Source of the DNA: Mytilus edulis
Taxonomy: Eukaryota > Mollusca > Bivalvia > Mytilida > Mytilidae
DNA length: 64,000 nucleotides
Direction of reading: 5' to 3'
Assembly: GCF_963676685.1 (NCBI RefSeq)
Contig: NC_092356.1
Location: 43,177,601 to 43,241,600, forward strand
Positions 39,101 to 53,153 of the stretch are shown here, piece after piece. A model generated the notes under the pieces. It had not been told where the DNA came from. It saw nothing but the letters and a program-made list of their open reading frames with translations, and searched no databases. The position numbers and the translations under genes were made by a program. How positions within the stretch are numbered: the first letter of the stretch is position 1; each line of letters begins with the position of its first letter.

Positions 39101-42100
39101 TTGTATGGTAAAAAGTAAAAACACAAAAATACTGAACTCCGAGGAAAATTCAAAAAGGAAAGTCCCAAATCAAATGGCAAAATCAAAGGTTCGAACACAT
39201 CAAACGAATGGATAACAATTGTCATATTCCTGACTTGGTACAGGCATTTTCTTATGTAGAAAATGGTGAATTGAACCTGGTTTTAAAGCTAGCCAAACAT
39301 TTCAAAGGAAACAATTTTACTTTTAGGCTTAATTTTTAATCCAATGCATAGCTACGATTGTTAAGGATTTCTTCCTGAGTGAATGTCGTTTGAATTATTT
39401 GCTGGGTCTCAAGTAAATTGACAAGACTAAAACCACTACTTGTAAACCAACAAGAATTCCGCATTTATGGGAATTTATATAAATGCGCATAATTATTTCA
39501 TTATAATTTCATTATCATTGATGGAAACCTGGATTTTAACATACCTCTACCCTGTGATTCCATTTTGGACGCGATGCTTACAGTTTCTCCAAATAAACAA
39601 TACCGGGGCATTTTCGTTCCGACAACTCCAGCAAGGACTGGCCCTAAATTGAAACAAAAACACTAAAACAGCATTGTACAAATTGTTAGTAAGCAAGTTA
39701 AGTTAACACAAAATATAACCTAGATCAAAATTGAATATTTATCCTATACATTTAATGGATATGTAAGTATTAAAGCCTTAGATGTGTTGAATGTTTTCTT
39801 AGTAATACTTTAATTCTTTAATTCTTTAATAATTATTTTCATTCATTATCAATATGAAATAAACATGTAATAAAATTTGTTTTTTTTTTAATTTAGAAAC
39901 TGCTTTGTAATCCATCGCGATCTCGCTAAAAATATATGTTATATATTAATATATAATACCCAAGTAATCACTTAAGAGACATTAATGTTCAATTTGGTAC
40001 CCTGATTGTTATGATCATAAAATATACTCAATTTGCTTTTTTATTCCTTTTTTTTAATCGAAAACTTTTTTGTAATCAAACGAAACTGATAATCAGAGAC
40101 CATATATCGTCGACGTCATAGCATTCCTTTACATTTTCAAATGACATGTCGAGCTACGAGTATCTCGAAATATTTCTCTGGTCCGGGGACTTTGAGATTA
40201 CGAGAGTCCACTGTTGTCATTAACAGATGAACAGAACTTATAACTTATGATGAGTTTTTTTTTTGCTTATGTCTATGAATAAGCCATTTGATGTGTGAGT
40301 GTTATAAAATATGTAATATGTATACCTGAGTGTAATCCAATTCGGAGCTTAAATTTACTTCCTGGTAGATGTGGTATTTCTAGCTTCTTGATATTATCCA
40401 GAAGATCAAGAGCCATTGTTGCTATTTCCGGTGCATGTCTCCGTCCATTCCTTCGAGGAACACCTATTTAACCAAAAACTTCTTGTAGTAGTTCATAGAC
40501 CATTTATTCAGTAATAAAACTTATGTACAAAAATATCGAATACAAGCTTCCGTAAAGCAAATTAAAGTTTACACATGTGTTATGTACTTGTTTTCAAATC
40601 TTATGCATATGGGTTGTAAATTTAGATGATTGGTATGATGCGATAATGCCGGTTTCCTTGAAAACAATACAACTGTTATTGATATTTAAATAATTATTTG
40701 AAATAAGATTTTGCAGTTTGATCTGCAAAATTCTTTGGACATATCTTATCTTATCAAACAGCTTATTCGAATGCCAGAATAAAGGTTCAAATTGTATAAT
40801 GACATTGTAAATCAACTCGCCTTTTATAACTTTGAAACCGATTATGCGGCTACACATTTACGATTTTTTAAAGTTTATGTTACCGTCTAAACATAAATTT
40901 ACCGTTGACATTATTTGGACAGTACTTTATGCTTTAGAAAGTCTTGTAAATAGATCGCTCCCGGAAATAAGTTAAATTCTTCAAATTGTATGTACTTGTT
41001 TTATTGTGTATAACTCAATCAATTAATTACAAACACATAGTATGTGAATGTCCCCAATCTGGATCCTTTGCAGTGATTGTTGTTTGTCATGATCATATAT
41101 AAATGGTTTGTTTTTTAATTGGAGAATTTGATGATAATGATAAACCCATCAGGAATCACAACTAACAGATAATGCTTTAATAAAACAAAAAGCAAAATAA
41201 AGTACGAAGACGAAGAGCTTGAGAGATCCAAAATTCCGATTTTTTTTTCAAATGCAGACATATCTTTGATTGATTCTACGTATTTATTCAAAACGTTTAC
41301 AGACCCGGGGCAACAATAAATTGACATCTTCCTTTTATATTGCCTTCTACATGTTTTTAGTACTTGGATTGGTGCCTCATGAGCGTATTATCCTATTGTC
41401 TTTTCAATTTATTTGTTGGTTTTTTTTTTTTGTAATCCTATAATGTAGTTCTCACCTGAGACGACCATGTAGGCATCACCAATCGTTTCAACTTTATATA
41501 CATCGTAAACTTCAATTCTGGCATCAAAGCTTATATACAGTCCATTCAACATCTCAACAACTTGTAGCGGGGAGCTCTGTGCAGATATGCTTGTGAAACC
41601 CACAATATCACTAAAGAAAATTGTGGAATCTCCATACTGCTCGGCATCTACTTCCTCGCTCCTTTTCAGACTTTCTGCTACACTCTTAGGTAACATCTGG
41701 TACAACAAAATGTCAGTCCGTTTCTTCTCTTTGTTTAAGGCTTTTGTTCTAAAGTAAGATAAGTGTAACTTTTACTATAAATATTTATTAAAGGGAAATT
41801 CGTTGGCACAACACTGTTTCTTTAAATTGTACAATGTATTTTTTTTTTTATGTAATAATTGTAAAAAAACAAAACATTTCTTTTTATCATATTAACCATT
41901 TGGTTTGGAGTAGATAGTGAGAAATAAGGAAAAAGAATTGTCAAAACCTTTTTGAATTATACAATTCAATGTATTTATAAAAGGTATGAAAATAACATCA
42001 TTACAGATGGCGTCAATTAGCACTGATGGAGAGGGTCTTATTGACATATTAACTCAGCCATTTAGAAACATGCAACATTAGACATACGTTATTTCTGGTT

Positions 42101-45100
42101 ACATCGTGAATAAACCACTTTGAACTGGTTATGTGGTCAATAACTATCTACCAATTTACAAAAATGCGAAAGGAAATAGAGATCGAATGAATTAAAACAA
42201 AAAAAACAAAACCTTCTGACAGTGTTTCCACATTATGAAACAATCAAGACACTAATACATGTTTGATCAATGCGCGTCTTTAGTTGATATCACATTTAAG
42301 TTTTCCGCTTATTATTTATTCATATCAAAATGTAAAGTAAAAATAAGTTAGTCCTACCTGTTTGCGATGGATATGGAATACTTTTGGATTTCAGATGTTA
42401 ATGAGTACACTGCAAATACAATCAAAGGGCACACAATAAGAATGACACCAAACACAATGCATATAGTTATGACACTTTGAAGTTCTTCTTCAGATGCTTT
42501 GGCGAGACTTTCGTCAATGGTCAGTGCAAGAGCATTCTGAGTTCGTGTCAAGACTCCCTGATATATTGTCATGTTATCAAACCATCTTTCAGCTTCATGG
42601 ATAGAAGCTTGTGTACTTGTGTAATTATTTGACTTAATTCTGTTTCTATAATCTTCTATCGGGACAATAACTTCGGTGTTTTTTGCAAGTTCTATGTTAT
42701 AAATGTCAAATGCTATTTTAGAGTAAAATCTTGCAGATTCGAAAGTGACGTTAGCTCGATCCTGATTTTCCATAAACAAAAGATATTTTTCTCTTGTTTC
42801 AAAACCACCAGTAGCGTAAAATGACACACCTAACGCTCTTTCTCTACCAAACAGTTCGCTGGATACAATTATTTCTTGATATGCCACCACGTCTTTCCAA
42901 ACTGAACCCGTACTTGATTCGCTAATTGCATCGTATAACCATTTCAATAAAACCATTATGCTGTTGGAATAAAAATCTAATTCGGTTTCCACGGACTGAT
43001 TATAAACGTCTAGCTGATATCGGTGTTTATTCAAATATGAGAGAAAACGTTCTCTTGTTTCCATTTCCATGACGATATCATCTCCTCTCGGCCATTTTGA
43101 TAAATTTTGAATTGCAAGATCAGTATCCGGGTATCTCTGAAGTAGAAAATCTTTTGTCTCTGGCTTAATATTACTGACATAAAGTGCACTCATATCTCGT
43201 TCGAATTGGATAGTACGCAACAGTGCTCCTAATTCTATGCTGAAGAAAAGGAGTTCCCGGATATTTGCAGAACTGATGTAGTTGTCAATGGCTATGGCAA
43301 ACGTGTTTGCTGTCATACCAGTAATAACTAATACTGGAATCATTACAACTGACAACATTTTTATCATTTGCTTGCGTTTTCCAGCATCTGTGATAGGGTT
43401 ACCTTAAATGTAAAATATATACAATAACTTTGATGTCAACTATTTGTTCGCACATCTCAAATGAATATATTGATTAAAAATTTGTTGCGTTTTTAACGGA
43501 ATTTTTATCAGGAGCACTGAAGCCTAAATATTTGTGAGCTAAGAATTGAAAAATATGTAGAAATGTTATGAGTATTATGATAAGACAGAGTGGCAAAATA
43601 CTGATGATAACGTGCCGGGCAAGCAACGATTTTACTGTGCCGCGCGTGCTTTGGATCTAATTGTTATTTACAGTGAATAATAAACAAAATAAAAATAAAA
43701 ACATCAACATAAATTCTTTTTCTTCTGTTTTTGTACTATACATTTTGGTTAAAACTATATACATTGTAGAATATATTTAGATGTGTCGATGTTTATTGAG
43801 AACAGATATTGGAATCTGGTCTCGGAAACTTTGAAAAGTAGTTCACAGAACTGCAGCTACTGGAAGAAGGTTCCATTGTAAAATGAATACTTGTATGAGT
43901 CTTTTGTGGTGTGTATGGGTCTGAAAAAATAAATATGGGAATGTTGTCGTGTTCTTGTAACGGATTTTGTGAGTAGATCTGTCGGGTATATGGCTACCAT
44001 ATGTTGTATGATTTTGTAGAAGAACATTATGCGTGTTCTCATTCGCCTTTTCTCAAAAGTTGCCCAATTGAGTGTTTGCAGCATTTCAGTGACTGATTGC
44101 TGTTATGGTATCTGTTGCATGTGTACATTGCTGATCTGCGCTGGACCATCTCAAGTTGATGTGTTTGTGATTTGGTATGTAAGTCCCAAACGCAGCTGCC
44201 GTATTCTAGCTTTGGTCTGACTAGTGCTATGTATGCTTTTTCTTTAACTGCTATTGAATTTATCTTTCAATATCTTTTAATGAAGTTCAGCTTTTGTGTT
44301 GCTGCAGATGTAATGTTGTTTATAGATATAGGAAGATGTGGTGTGAGTGCCAATGAGACAACTCTCCATCCAAACAACAATCCAAAAAAGCAAACCATTA
44401 TAGGTCAATGTACGGCCTTCAACACGGAGCCTTGGCTCACACCGAACAACAAGCTATAAAGGGCCCCAAAATTACTAGACTAGTAGTGTAAAACCATTCA
44501 AACGGGAAAACCCACGGTCTAATCTATATAAAAAACGAGAAATTTACATGTTTGTTCCATTTTAGGTCAGTTTGTATTGTTATGCCCAGATATTTTGTGG
44601 ATGTGTCTTTTTGCAGTAAGTGTTGGTGGAGAGTATAGTCTAATATTAATGGGATTTTTCTTGGTTGTTAACTGAAGGTCTGAACACTTGTCTGGATGGA
44701 ATGACACGAGCCTGTCCTTCCATTTTGCTGCTGATGTAAGGTCTTCTTTGTTTCGTATTGTCATATAAATTATACTGTCATATATACTGCAAATAATCTT
44801 AGGGTGCTGTGTTGGATGTATTGATTATAGTCGTTTATATACACAAGGAACAGGATAGGACCCAACACTGTTCCATTGGGGAACACCAGATGTTAACTTT
44901 GTTTGTCTGAACACCATCAATAATGACTGCTTGTGTGCGGAATGTGAGGAAATCTTCTATTCATTTTAAAGTAATGTGATCACTCCCAGTTCACACGGGA
45001 GGTTGTATTGCCAAAAGTTAATTATTTCAATTGATGGTGCTTTATCTCTGTTGGTGATTCGTACTCTTGTCTAGTGTCTTTATATTCAATATGATTAACT

Positions 45101-45760
45101 GTAAACCAACTTATTTTCGCGAATTTTGGCGAGTAGAAAAGTAACGGAAATAAAGATCGTCGCGATTATGTAAGACTTAGATCTTTCTTTAATAAACTAC
45201 ATTAAGTAAATTAGAAAATAGCAACATTGAATAGCAGCGAGGTAAACAAGAAAGCATGAAACGCGAAATAAGGTATCCGCAAAAATAACTTGGTTTACAG
45301 AATTGGGTTTGACTCAGAAATTGTGGCAGCGTATTATCTATTCTCCAACCAAAAAACTTGTTGTTAAGTGAAGAGAAGAGTAAAGTAGCGGTGTCGACAC
45401 TGCTTCGGAGTTTCCTGCTACGGATACCTAGATTTCAGTTACAAGTGCTATCACATGTGCTCTCTTCTAGTCGATACACACAGAGTTAAAAGAACAAAAA
45501 GCTAGGGAATATGTTATCTCGTCAGTACAATACAGGCTTGGTAAACACATTATTCGCATTATGTTGATAACGGTTATATTTGAATAATAGTTACCTCTAC
45601 AAACTGCGTCACATCTAGTAGCTGCTTGTCTCATACTCAACATTTCCATGATAGCTGTATTGAGCTGTGATGGTGTAAGGGACAGCATTGAACTGGAACT
45701 TGATGACCTCTTTGGAATATTTGACACCCGGTCAGAAGGTTTTATTTTCTTTCCAGGCAT
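36193..45760 (-). CDS. NIT-domain receptor-type guanylate cyclase, copy B (8 coding exons, 668 aa)
   Basis: Exons (minus strand): 45760-45595, 43402-42358, 41748-41456, 40463-40326, 39643-39545, 37986-37895, 37071-36924, 36218-36193. Lengths are 166, 1045, 293, 138, 99, 92, 148 and 26 nt, identical exon by exon to copy A, with the same phases. The membrane-NIT-membrane exon differs from copy A at 5 of 337 compared residues. The first part of the cyclase domain (81 residues from MLPKSVA) differs at 4 positions. The FFSDIVGFT and [11 protein letters not shown] motifs and the YCLFGE motif are intact, and the same Ser and Lys replace the canonical catalytic Asn and Arg. The N-terminal residues 2-23 and the acidic tail after [14 protein letters not shown] are the most diverged parts. 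Intron 1 contains a decayed LINE. I see no frameshift or internal stop, so this looks like a functional gene; separate expression of the two copies is inference. Confidence 0.93.
38605..39300 (+). repeat. Dispersed repeat family 2, two direct copies
   Basis: Copies at about 38605-38830 and 39107-39300 share AAAAATACTGAACTCC, GGAAAGTCCCNAANCAAATG, CATCAAACGAATGGATNACA and CATTTTCTNATGNAGAAAATGG. Other copies lie near 2760-2960, 6895-7050 and 48640-48800, with inverted partial copies at 16440-16600 and 30110-30245. Both large copies here lie in intron 5 of cyclase B. Confidence 0.65.
43790..45060 (-). pseudogene. Decayed non-LTR retrotransposon (jockey/CR1-like reverse transcriptase) in intron 1 of cyclase B
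   Basis: Minus-strand fragments of an RT domain appear in order: [18 protein letters not shown], then SGVPQ followed after a one-base shift by [15 protein letters not shown]. An LFA/DDSIIY catalytic box is split by about five extra bases near 44790. Next come [39 protein letters not shown] and a closing [10 protein letters not shown] stretch. Several frameshifts and stops make it inactive. It is interrupted at 44327-44540 by a later repeat insertion. It lies in the same orientation as the host gene. Confidence 0.85.
44327..44540 (-). repeat. Dispersed repeat family 1 copy, inserted in the LINE
   Basis: Typical family 1 words: GGTGTGAGTGCCAATGAGAC, ACAACTCTCCATCC, GGTCAATGTACGGCCTTC, GGCTCACACCGAAC, AAACCATTCAAACGGGAAAA. 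The RT reading resumes on both sides, so it inserted after the LINE. Confidence 0.7.
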
Positions 45761-45815
45761 TTTGGCGGTTGGTTGTTATTCAGCTGTCACTCCCAATTGT
45801 TTTCTCTCGCTAAAC
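45761..45815 (-). other. 5' untranslated part of copy B exon 1, with a likely splice acceptor
   Basis: On the minus strand AAAACCAG is followed at 45815 by GTTTAGCGAGAG, 55 bases before the ATG, matching the arrangement in copy A. A non-coding upstream exon is implied but I could not place it. Confidence 0.45.
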
Positions 45816-45819
45816 CTGG

Positions 45820-48160
45820 TTTTAATTTAAGAGCATTAATCTGAAAACTGTAAAAAATTTACAATTCATATAGTTAAACAAATATCATTTTCCATAGGAA
45901 CTGTATAATTCACATAGAATTTTTTTTATTATTAAAATCGGATGTGTTTATTCGCAATATATCTTTTAACGTATTTAGCATACGAGCTACAGCTATGCAT
46001 TTCCTTTTTTTATAAAACAATTCAAAATTACTGGTTATTCTGTTTCATGAAAAAATGTAAAGCAACAGGGAAGCAGAAAAAGTAAGGGAGCATATAAAGA
46101 TTCATTGCCAGAAGAAAAAATAACTCGTTTGTGTTGTTCAAACGTCAGAATAATAACAAAGTACTTTGTGTTAGGAAGTTACTTGTTTCATGCTTTTGTC
46201 AGGCTTTCAGTGGTTCTCTAGTTAATCTTAAAATACAATACGTACCAAATTTGTTTCGAACTTATGGTTTCAGGCCTTACATGATTAATATATGTATGTT
46301 ACTTTTTACATAGGTACACACACAATTTGAAAACCAACAAAAAAGGAAAGCTGAGAGCCCTATAGTAGAGAAAGATTTAACTGCAGAGTTTAAATTGGCA
46401 GTAAGCAAACGATTGATGGAATTAATTACAATTTCTAAAATTTTATAGTTTTAACTAACTTTGATGGTTCATTATTGAGATTTTAAAATTCTACATGTAG
46501 CAAATAGGACTTACCGTTTACAGACACACTATCAATGAGTAGACAATAAGTGGAATTTACATTTAATTCAATGCAGAAAGAGGACAAATATGTGCAATTT
46601 CCGTAATCATGTTACTTTCTGTAATCCAAAGACGTTTGTATAAAAATTTTAATTTGTTAAACTTACTTATAAATTAACCAGGATTTCTAATGCCTGCTGT
46701 AGGTCGAGTAAATTGACATAACAGGGAAACATAGAACCCATGCATCGATAACACATTTTTTTTTAAAACAAGTTTGTAAAAATTGTCTATATATAATTTA
46801 TTTTATTATCTGGTTTGTATATTTGCTTTAACTCTTCCTATATTACTTTCTTACGTGTCTTGTCTTTGACTGGAAACATGTTTTACCATTTAATATTCAG
46901 AGTCATACATTTTTATCTCAGAATGTTTATTAAACATATAACTCAGTGCTTTTGTTTTTTGTTAAAATTATGTCTGTTATATTTAATTTTAAAATATCAA
47001 TTTCAAAACAGCTTGAAAAGAAAATCAAAATGCCTACCTTATGTCAGCTTGTCATAGACATCAACAGTTATGTATCTTTACGTTTTAAATTAACCATGGT
47101 TACCATAAATGTTTGTAAAATGTGTTAATATTTCCGCTCATATTTTCTCAATGTTTCCTCTTTATATCAATAACTCAGTTCATTGCTCTGAAATTTACAA
47201 ATAAAATTTAAAGATGTTAATACGTGCCCACATAACTCTTATTATCAATACGGACTCGCTATTCGATCAAAACGTAATTTCTGTCATATTTCAATTAGCA
47301 ATGACAATAACGCCTCAACCATTTCAAATTGGTATCTGATAATAAAAACCTTCTCTAACAACACTTTATCTGCAAGTACAACAAATTGACATTAGAAAGA
47401 TAAAAAAAAATTTAAATCATAAAAACGAAATGACGCCTTGTAAATAAACAAAAAAACGTACATCTTTCTTAAATAACGATACATGAACTCTTTTCCGTAT
47501 TATTACTTAACAAAAGGAGTAGATACGTTGAGGACTATTAACTGTCCTTCATTTTTGGTAACTAACTGGTATATTATAAAGGATCTTTGGTGCTTTGTAC
47601 AATTTCTAATGTGTATCAAAGCAAGGTTTATAATTAGAACATTTCAGAACCTCGTGTCAAAGTGGTTCAAACCTGCTTGTCCAATGAAAGACTTTTTTTA
47701 TATAGTTTTACCCACTTAATAATAGAAAGCTCTGTTTTTAGTAGGTAGATTCAATGCAAGTAATGTTAAGCGCTGAATAATCGGACATCGCAAACATAAA
47801 AAAATAATCTATGATGCTGGAATATTTTGACAGGGTCGAATTCAGTTGGACTAGAATGTACCTTAATATTTAATAAATGATTACGTGTATGTCCTAATAT
47901 TTAACCTGTGATATAAGCATCTGTTCAGATGTTTTCATTTCAATAAGTCTACTCGATATGTTTACTTTAAATTGTAACGTGTACAAACTAATCGACAAAG
48001 GCTCATGTTTTCACAGTTTTAACTTTTGTTTAACCACAAAGATGAAGTTCAATTAGAATAACGGAAGCATTTCGTCCGATATCTCGAGTTTACGTCAACA
48101 GTTTTGTTGTGACATTTATTTTAAATTCATTAAAAGGTGATTCTGATGCTTCTTCCAATT
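45820..48160. other. No gene recognised upstream of cyclase B
   Basis: This should contain the promoter and any non-coding first exon of copy B, but I could not identify either. Short open frames here look random. Confidence 0.5.

Positions 48161-48162
<2 letters not shown>

Positions 48163-48192
<30 letters not shown>
48163..48192. repeat. Homopolymer of 30 T
   Basis: Uninterrupted T run just before a family 3 repeat. It may be a retroposon poly(A) tail on the minus strand, or slippage; length may be unreliable in assembly. Confidence 0.8.
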
Positions 48193-48194
<2 letters not shown>

Positions 48195-48229
48195 CTATTT
48201 TGTATATGCCATATGACATCTCCACTTTC

Positions 48230-48475
48230 ACAATAAAATTGAGAATGAAAATGGGGAATATGTCAAAGAGACTATAAAAATGAAAATAATAATGGGGGAT
48301 GTGTCAAAGAGACAACAACTCGTCAAAAGTGTAGAAAAAAGCCGAAGTTCACCAATGGGTCTTCAACACAGCGAAAACATCCCGCATCTAGAGACGTGCT
48401 TCAACTGGCCCCTAATCAAATATATGTAGTATATCAGTGATCATGGACGTATAACTAAACTCAAAAATATATAAA
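48230..48475 (+). repeat. Dispersed repeat family 3
   Basis: Contains GGGGAATATGTCAAAGAGAC, CACCAATGGGTCTTCAACAC and GCTTCAACTGGCCCCTAATC. Related copies lie at 2155-2330 and 36390-36600 (minus) and 26305-26395 (plus, partial). A duplicated AATGGGGNATNTGTCAAAGA word occurs at its start. Confidence 0.65.
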
Positions 48476-49799
48476 TGTACTGAAATTTAATTAATTTTTT
48501 TTAATAAGTATATAAATTGGTTGGTTCAGTTAACGAAGGTTTGTTGTACAGTTGCAGGGTGAAAACGTTTTTTTTGCCTAAAGTTATAAATCAGAACAAA
48601 GTAGTAATTAAAGTGAAACGATCATATACAAAAAAGTAAAAGAACAAAAATCCCGAATTCTAAACAAAATTCAAAACGGAAGATTTCTATCTAAAGATCA
48701 AACACATCAAACGAATGGATTACAACTGTCCTATTCCTTACTTTGAACACGCATTTTCTTAAAAACATGATGGATGAAACCTAATTATACAGCTAAAAGC
48801 TTTAACCATGAAACAATTGCAAAATCATTTCTAACGTCATGGCAGCTAACTTTTGTGGAAATAAAGAAGACAGTTCAGTTGTGTCACACTGCAAGACTAA
48901 AAACTGTTTCGCTTATGTTCATTTACCGATTAATCCATGCTTCTAATTTAAAAGTTATATGAGACAAATGACAGAATGTATAAAAAAAATAATAATACAT
49001 GTATCTATTTTTCTACTCTAATTATATCATTATATTAGAATGTTATAGAGACAAAATATCAAAACACCTGTCAACAACTGACTCATATATCTTATATTTC
49101 AAAATAGAGGCAAAAGATTCCAAAATGATAAAAAAAAAAAACTTAGTCGACAACAAACTGACAATACCATGGTAAAAAAAACAAGGAAAAGATAAATAAC
49201 AGTGCACAAAGTATGACACAGAAAATACAGAATGCGCAAATGGTAGCAATTACATAACTGCTACTTATATGTTATCTAAATAAAGTTGAGCACGTATTAC
49301 TTCATAAAGAATTTAAAATTAGAACCTGATGTTTCTTTTTAGTACTAGATAAGATAACACCTGACTTTTTATAAAAGTCTATGACACATACTTTATTGTG
49401 CTAATCATTCAAATCGATTTGTATAGGAATGCGTTTGCGAATATTTTCATACTAATATAAAACATGAATCAAAAAAACATTATGTATAATACTAATATTG
49501 TATCGTTAAGGGTTAATTAATGTACCTGAATTGAATACATACTAACTTAATTTAGTTTTTACCAATCTACTCAAAGTTCTTTAACAAAATTTGAATAGTT
49601 ATCAAAGGTACCAGGATTATAATTTAGTACGCCAGACGCACGTATTGTCTACATTAGACACATAAGTGACGCTCATATCAAAATATTTATAAAGCCAAAC
49701 AAGTACAAAGTTGAAGAGCATTGAGGATCCAAAATTCAAAAAAGTTGTGACAAATACGGCTACGGTAATCTATGACTGGGATAAGAAAATCCTTAGTTT

Positions 49800-52700
49800 T
49801 TCGAAAAATTCAAAGTTTAGAAGATTGAAAAGCTTTGAGAAAAAAAGTAAAACAAAATACCGAACTCCAAAGGAAATTCCTATAAAGGATTTTCGGAATT
49901 GATTAAAGGGTAAAAAGAAAAGTATCATTATCCGATCGTGATATTCGTTAGCTACCTTCTGCCATTACATATGTATAGTCGACCTTTTCATGGATATAAA
50001 CGAGTGCATGTTCCAGGAACTTGAAAGTTTCAAATTCAAACACACAATGGCGGGATGCAAAACTACGTCAAATTTAATACGACTGAACAAAACAGCAAAT
50101 TCATAACTCAAGACCTTCTTAAATTATTTATGAAGTAAACCTGATTTTTTTTGTTAAACTTCTTGATACTTTCCGATTATAATTTTTGTGAATAGCTTTT
50201 GAATATTGTATGAGTTTTAGAAATGTGTACCCAATACGCAGGTGAATTTGGTATATTGCTCATAAAATGCGAAACAGATATTGTATTTCATAATTGATAA
50301 GGTGATGATAATTCATAATTCTAAAATTGAAGAAGTCTCGTTTGTCGAAGATTCATGTATTTGAATTACCATTATTTCAAAGAGGAAGACTTGCTTGGTC
50401 AATTAGCCACACAAAAGGATATATCTGAAGCCAAATGTTAAAAAAAAGTAATATATGAAAAACTAAAGAAACCAGTCATAGCAACTCATTAATTTACTTT
50501 GGTGCATTAGAAAGGATATCATGCAAATATTGGTAAAGACATCTAAAACAGAAAACGAATGGAACCAAATTCACATTCAAACTCATAAGTCAAAAATAAA
50601 CCTTGAAATGCCATGGCAAAAACAAAAAAGACAAACAACAGTAAATTAAACACAACTAGCAAAAAATAAAGATTAAGCTGCAGAAACCTCACTAGAAACA
50701 GGGCTTTAGGTGCTCCGGACGGGTAAATAAATTCTGCTACACATCCGTAGTCTTGTCTGTGTAAATAAAAAAACCCGTTTTTTTATGTCACATTCGGAGA
50801 AATGATGTAAAAGTTTTCGACGATTGGAACATATCCGTCGTGATCTGTGAAACCAGTATCTCACAACGGTCAATCAACTCGTGAATGTGTCTGTTAGATT
50901 TCTGAAGGAATTATTTCAAGTTTTTCACTTTGAATTCTTTATTAAATAGCTTCCATGTGAGTAGCAACCCTATAACACGTAAATTATAATCGAAAACGCA
51001 AGCCCTAAAATATCGAATCGAGAAATATTCTCAATATGCAGGCGTTGCTGGAATGTTTCTAAATAGAAAAGAAAAGGCAGAAAAACTTACTTTCCTTTTG
51101 TCTAACGTTCGTGTTATATTTGAGTAATTAAAGTCATCATCAAACTTGGCTATAAGATATAAAGTATTGAAAATAGGAAAAATTTATCAAAATGTATTAT
51201 AAGATATTTGCTTAATTCATATATCAATCTTTTCATTGAATAAGCAAACAAAAACGAAGCGAACGAAAGTCAATTCAGCAAACCACAGTTAACCCCCTTT
51301 GCATGTTATATTTTGTTATTACGACCAGATCTCGTTATTATGTTATTGCTACGACTTCTATGTTTAATCCTGCTTTTATTACAGTCTGGATTGCTGCTTT
51401 ATATCGAGTTAATGTTTTCTATATATAATATTTGTGTAGTAGATCGATTGGACAACTTTCTTCAGTAATTTTTCAGATATTTATGATTTTGATAGATATG
51501 ACTAATTCATGTATATTTCATATCTATCAAGGGCATCATGTATTTTTCAAATACTTTAAACGATTACTATAATAACGTTCAACTATGCAATTTGAATAGT
51601 TGTGATTTATGTTATTCCTGTTGTATTTGTTTTTTATTTTCTCAAGTTTTTTCTCTCATTCTTTTGAATTAATAATGTAGGCGAATCATGTTTGTCTATT
51701 TCTTATATGCGCATATAATCTATATAAAAAAAATCTTCAATACCTGCATTAATATTTTAAATACTTTATTTATATCAGCTCATTAGATATAACCATAAGA
51801 GTCTAGATTGTAATGGGTTTTTTTCTTATTTTTTATTTTACTGATGCGTGTGAAATCGAAAGAAATTATAATAAACTATATGCATCGATACTCTATTAGA
51901 TGCAAAATTTGGACAAGTAAAAACACGTTCGTCAAATTTTCGTAAAATTGCCTTTTTAAATAACATTTATGGTTACAGTTTTCTGTATGACATTTTGCCT
52001 TGACAACAAATACATCAAAATAAGTGTGTAAATTAACACGATTATGTTTTATGACGTCATGGATCCTACGTGGAACTATTTATTTTGCATTAAGATGAAT
52101 ATGAATTGAAATGTTAAATTAAAATCCTTATTTCAGAGACAAATTAAACCGAATAGGTACCTAATTGCACCTCGTTCTTTTTTCTGTGCTTGTTTGTATC
52201 ATTCAAAACGTCAGAATTAGAGCTATTACATGTATTAAGTACATAATTATCATAAAGAAATTGTTTTGAATGAGAATATATTGAAATACGTCCAACACTT
52301 ATTATATACATGTTTATATAAATTACCCAATGTATTTTACAATCGATTGAAATTGAAGTTTTGAACCATCTATAGTTATCTATAATTTATTCGAAAATGC
52401 ACTTAATAAAGGCAACAGTAGTTTACCGGTGTGAAAAAGTCATAAATCACTTGAGCAAGCGTTTTTAAACTGAAATTATTTTGATTCAGGCAAAACATTT
52501 GACTATATGGATAAATATTATAAGGTAGCTAAAAATGTTGTCATAGTCATGTGTTTTATAGAATTATTCAAAACAATTCAGCATCCCCCATGACAAATTT
52601 GGATATTATAATTTTTATCATTCAATATTAGAATACGAAGATAATTCTCAATCCCACAATTTCAAAAATATTTATATGTAAACAGATTTTGTCATGGTTA

Positions 52701-52870
52701 CCAATTAAGTTTGTAAAATGTGTTATTTTTTCTTTCTGTTACTTTATCTAACTGTCTAACTTTATACTAAACATTAACACTTGACAAACTAACGAAGGAT
52801 ACATTAAAAGAATGAAAACTGTTAAAAAGGGTGACATGAAGTAAGAATATTAAAAAAGACGCGTACATTT
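49800..52870. other. No gene recognised
   Basis: AT-rich intergenic sequence. A fragment of another dispersed repeat (GCCATGGCAAAAAC-type words) occurs near 50580-50660 and again at 49140-49240. Nothing else stands out. Confidence 0.5.
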
Positions 52871-52876
52871 ATACTG

Positions 52877-53153
52877 AAGGTGGTACCCAACACCTTCACT
52901 TAAATCAATTTGGCTCTTTCAGTTTTCATAAAATTTTGAAAAAAGTATTTACTTTGACCCTTTGACAAAAATATAAAAATTTCAAAATATTTGAACCAAC
53001 CAATTTATCAAAAAAATTACACTGGTTATATAGCAGTTTGACAAACACTAATTTTGATCATTGAGAAGCTTAATATCCCCTAAACAACGCAACGTAATTA
53101 AACGTTTAGCTGATTTTACAGAGTTATCTCCCTGTAGTATTAGAAACCACCTT
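52877..53153. mobile_element. 277-bp MITE with AAGGTGGT ends
   Basis: AAGGTGGTACCCAAC at the left and ATTAGAAACCACCTT at the right form short inverted ends. The ends resemble those of the 640-bp elements at 53466 and 55187, so they may be related. No coding content. Confidence 0.45.
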
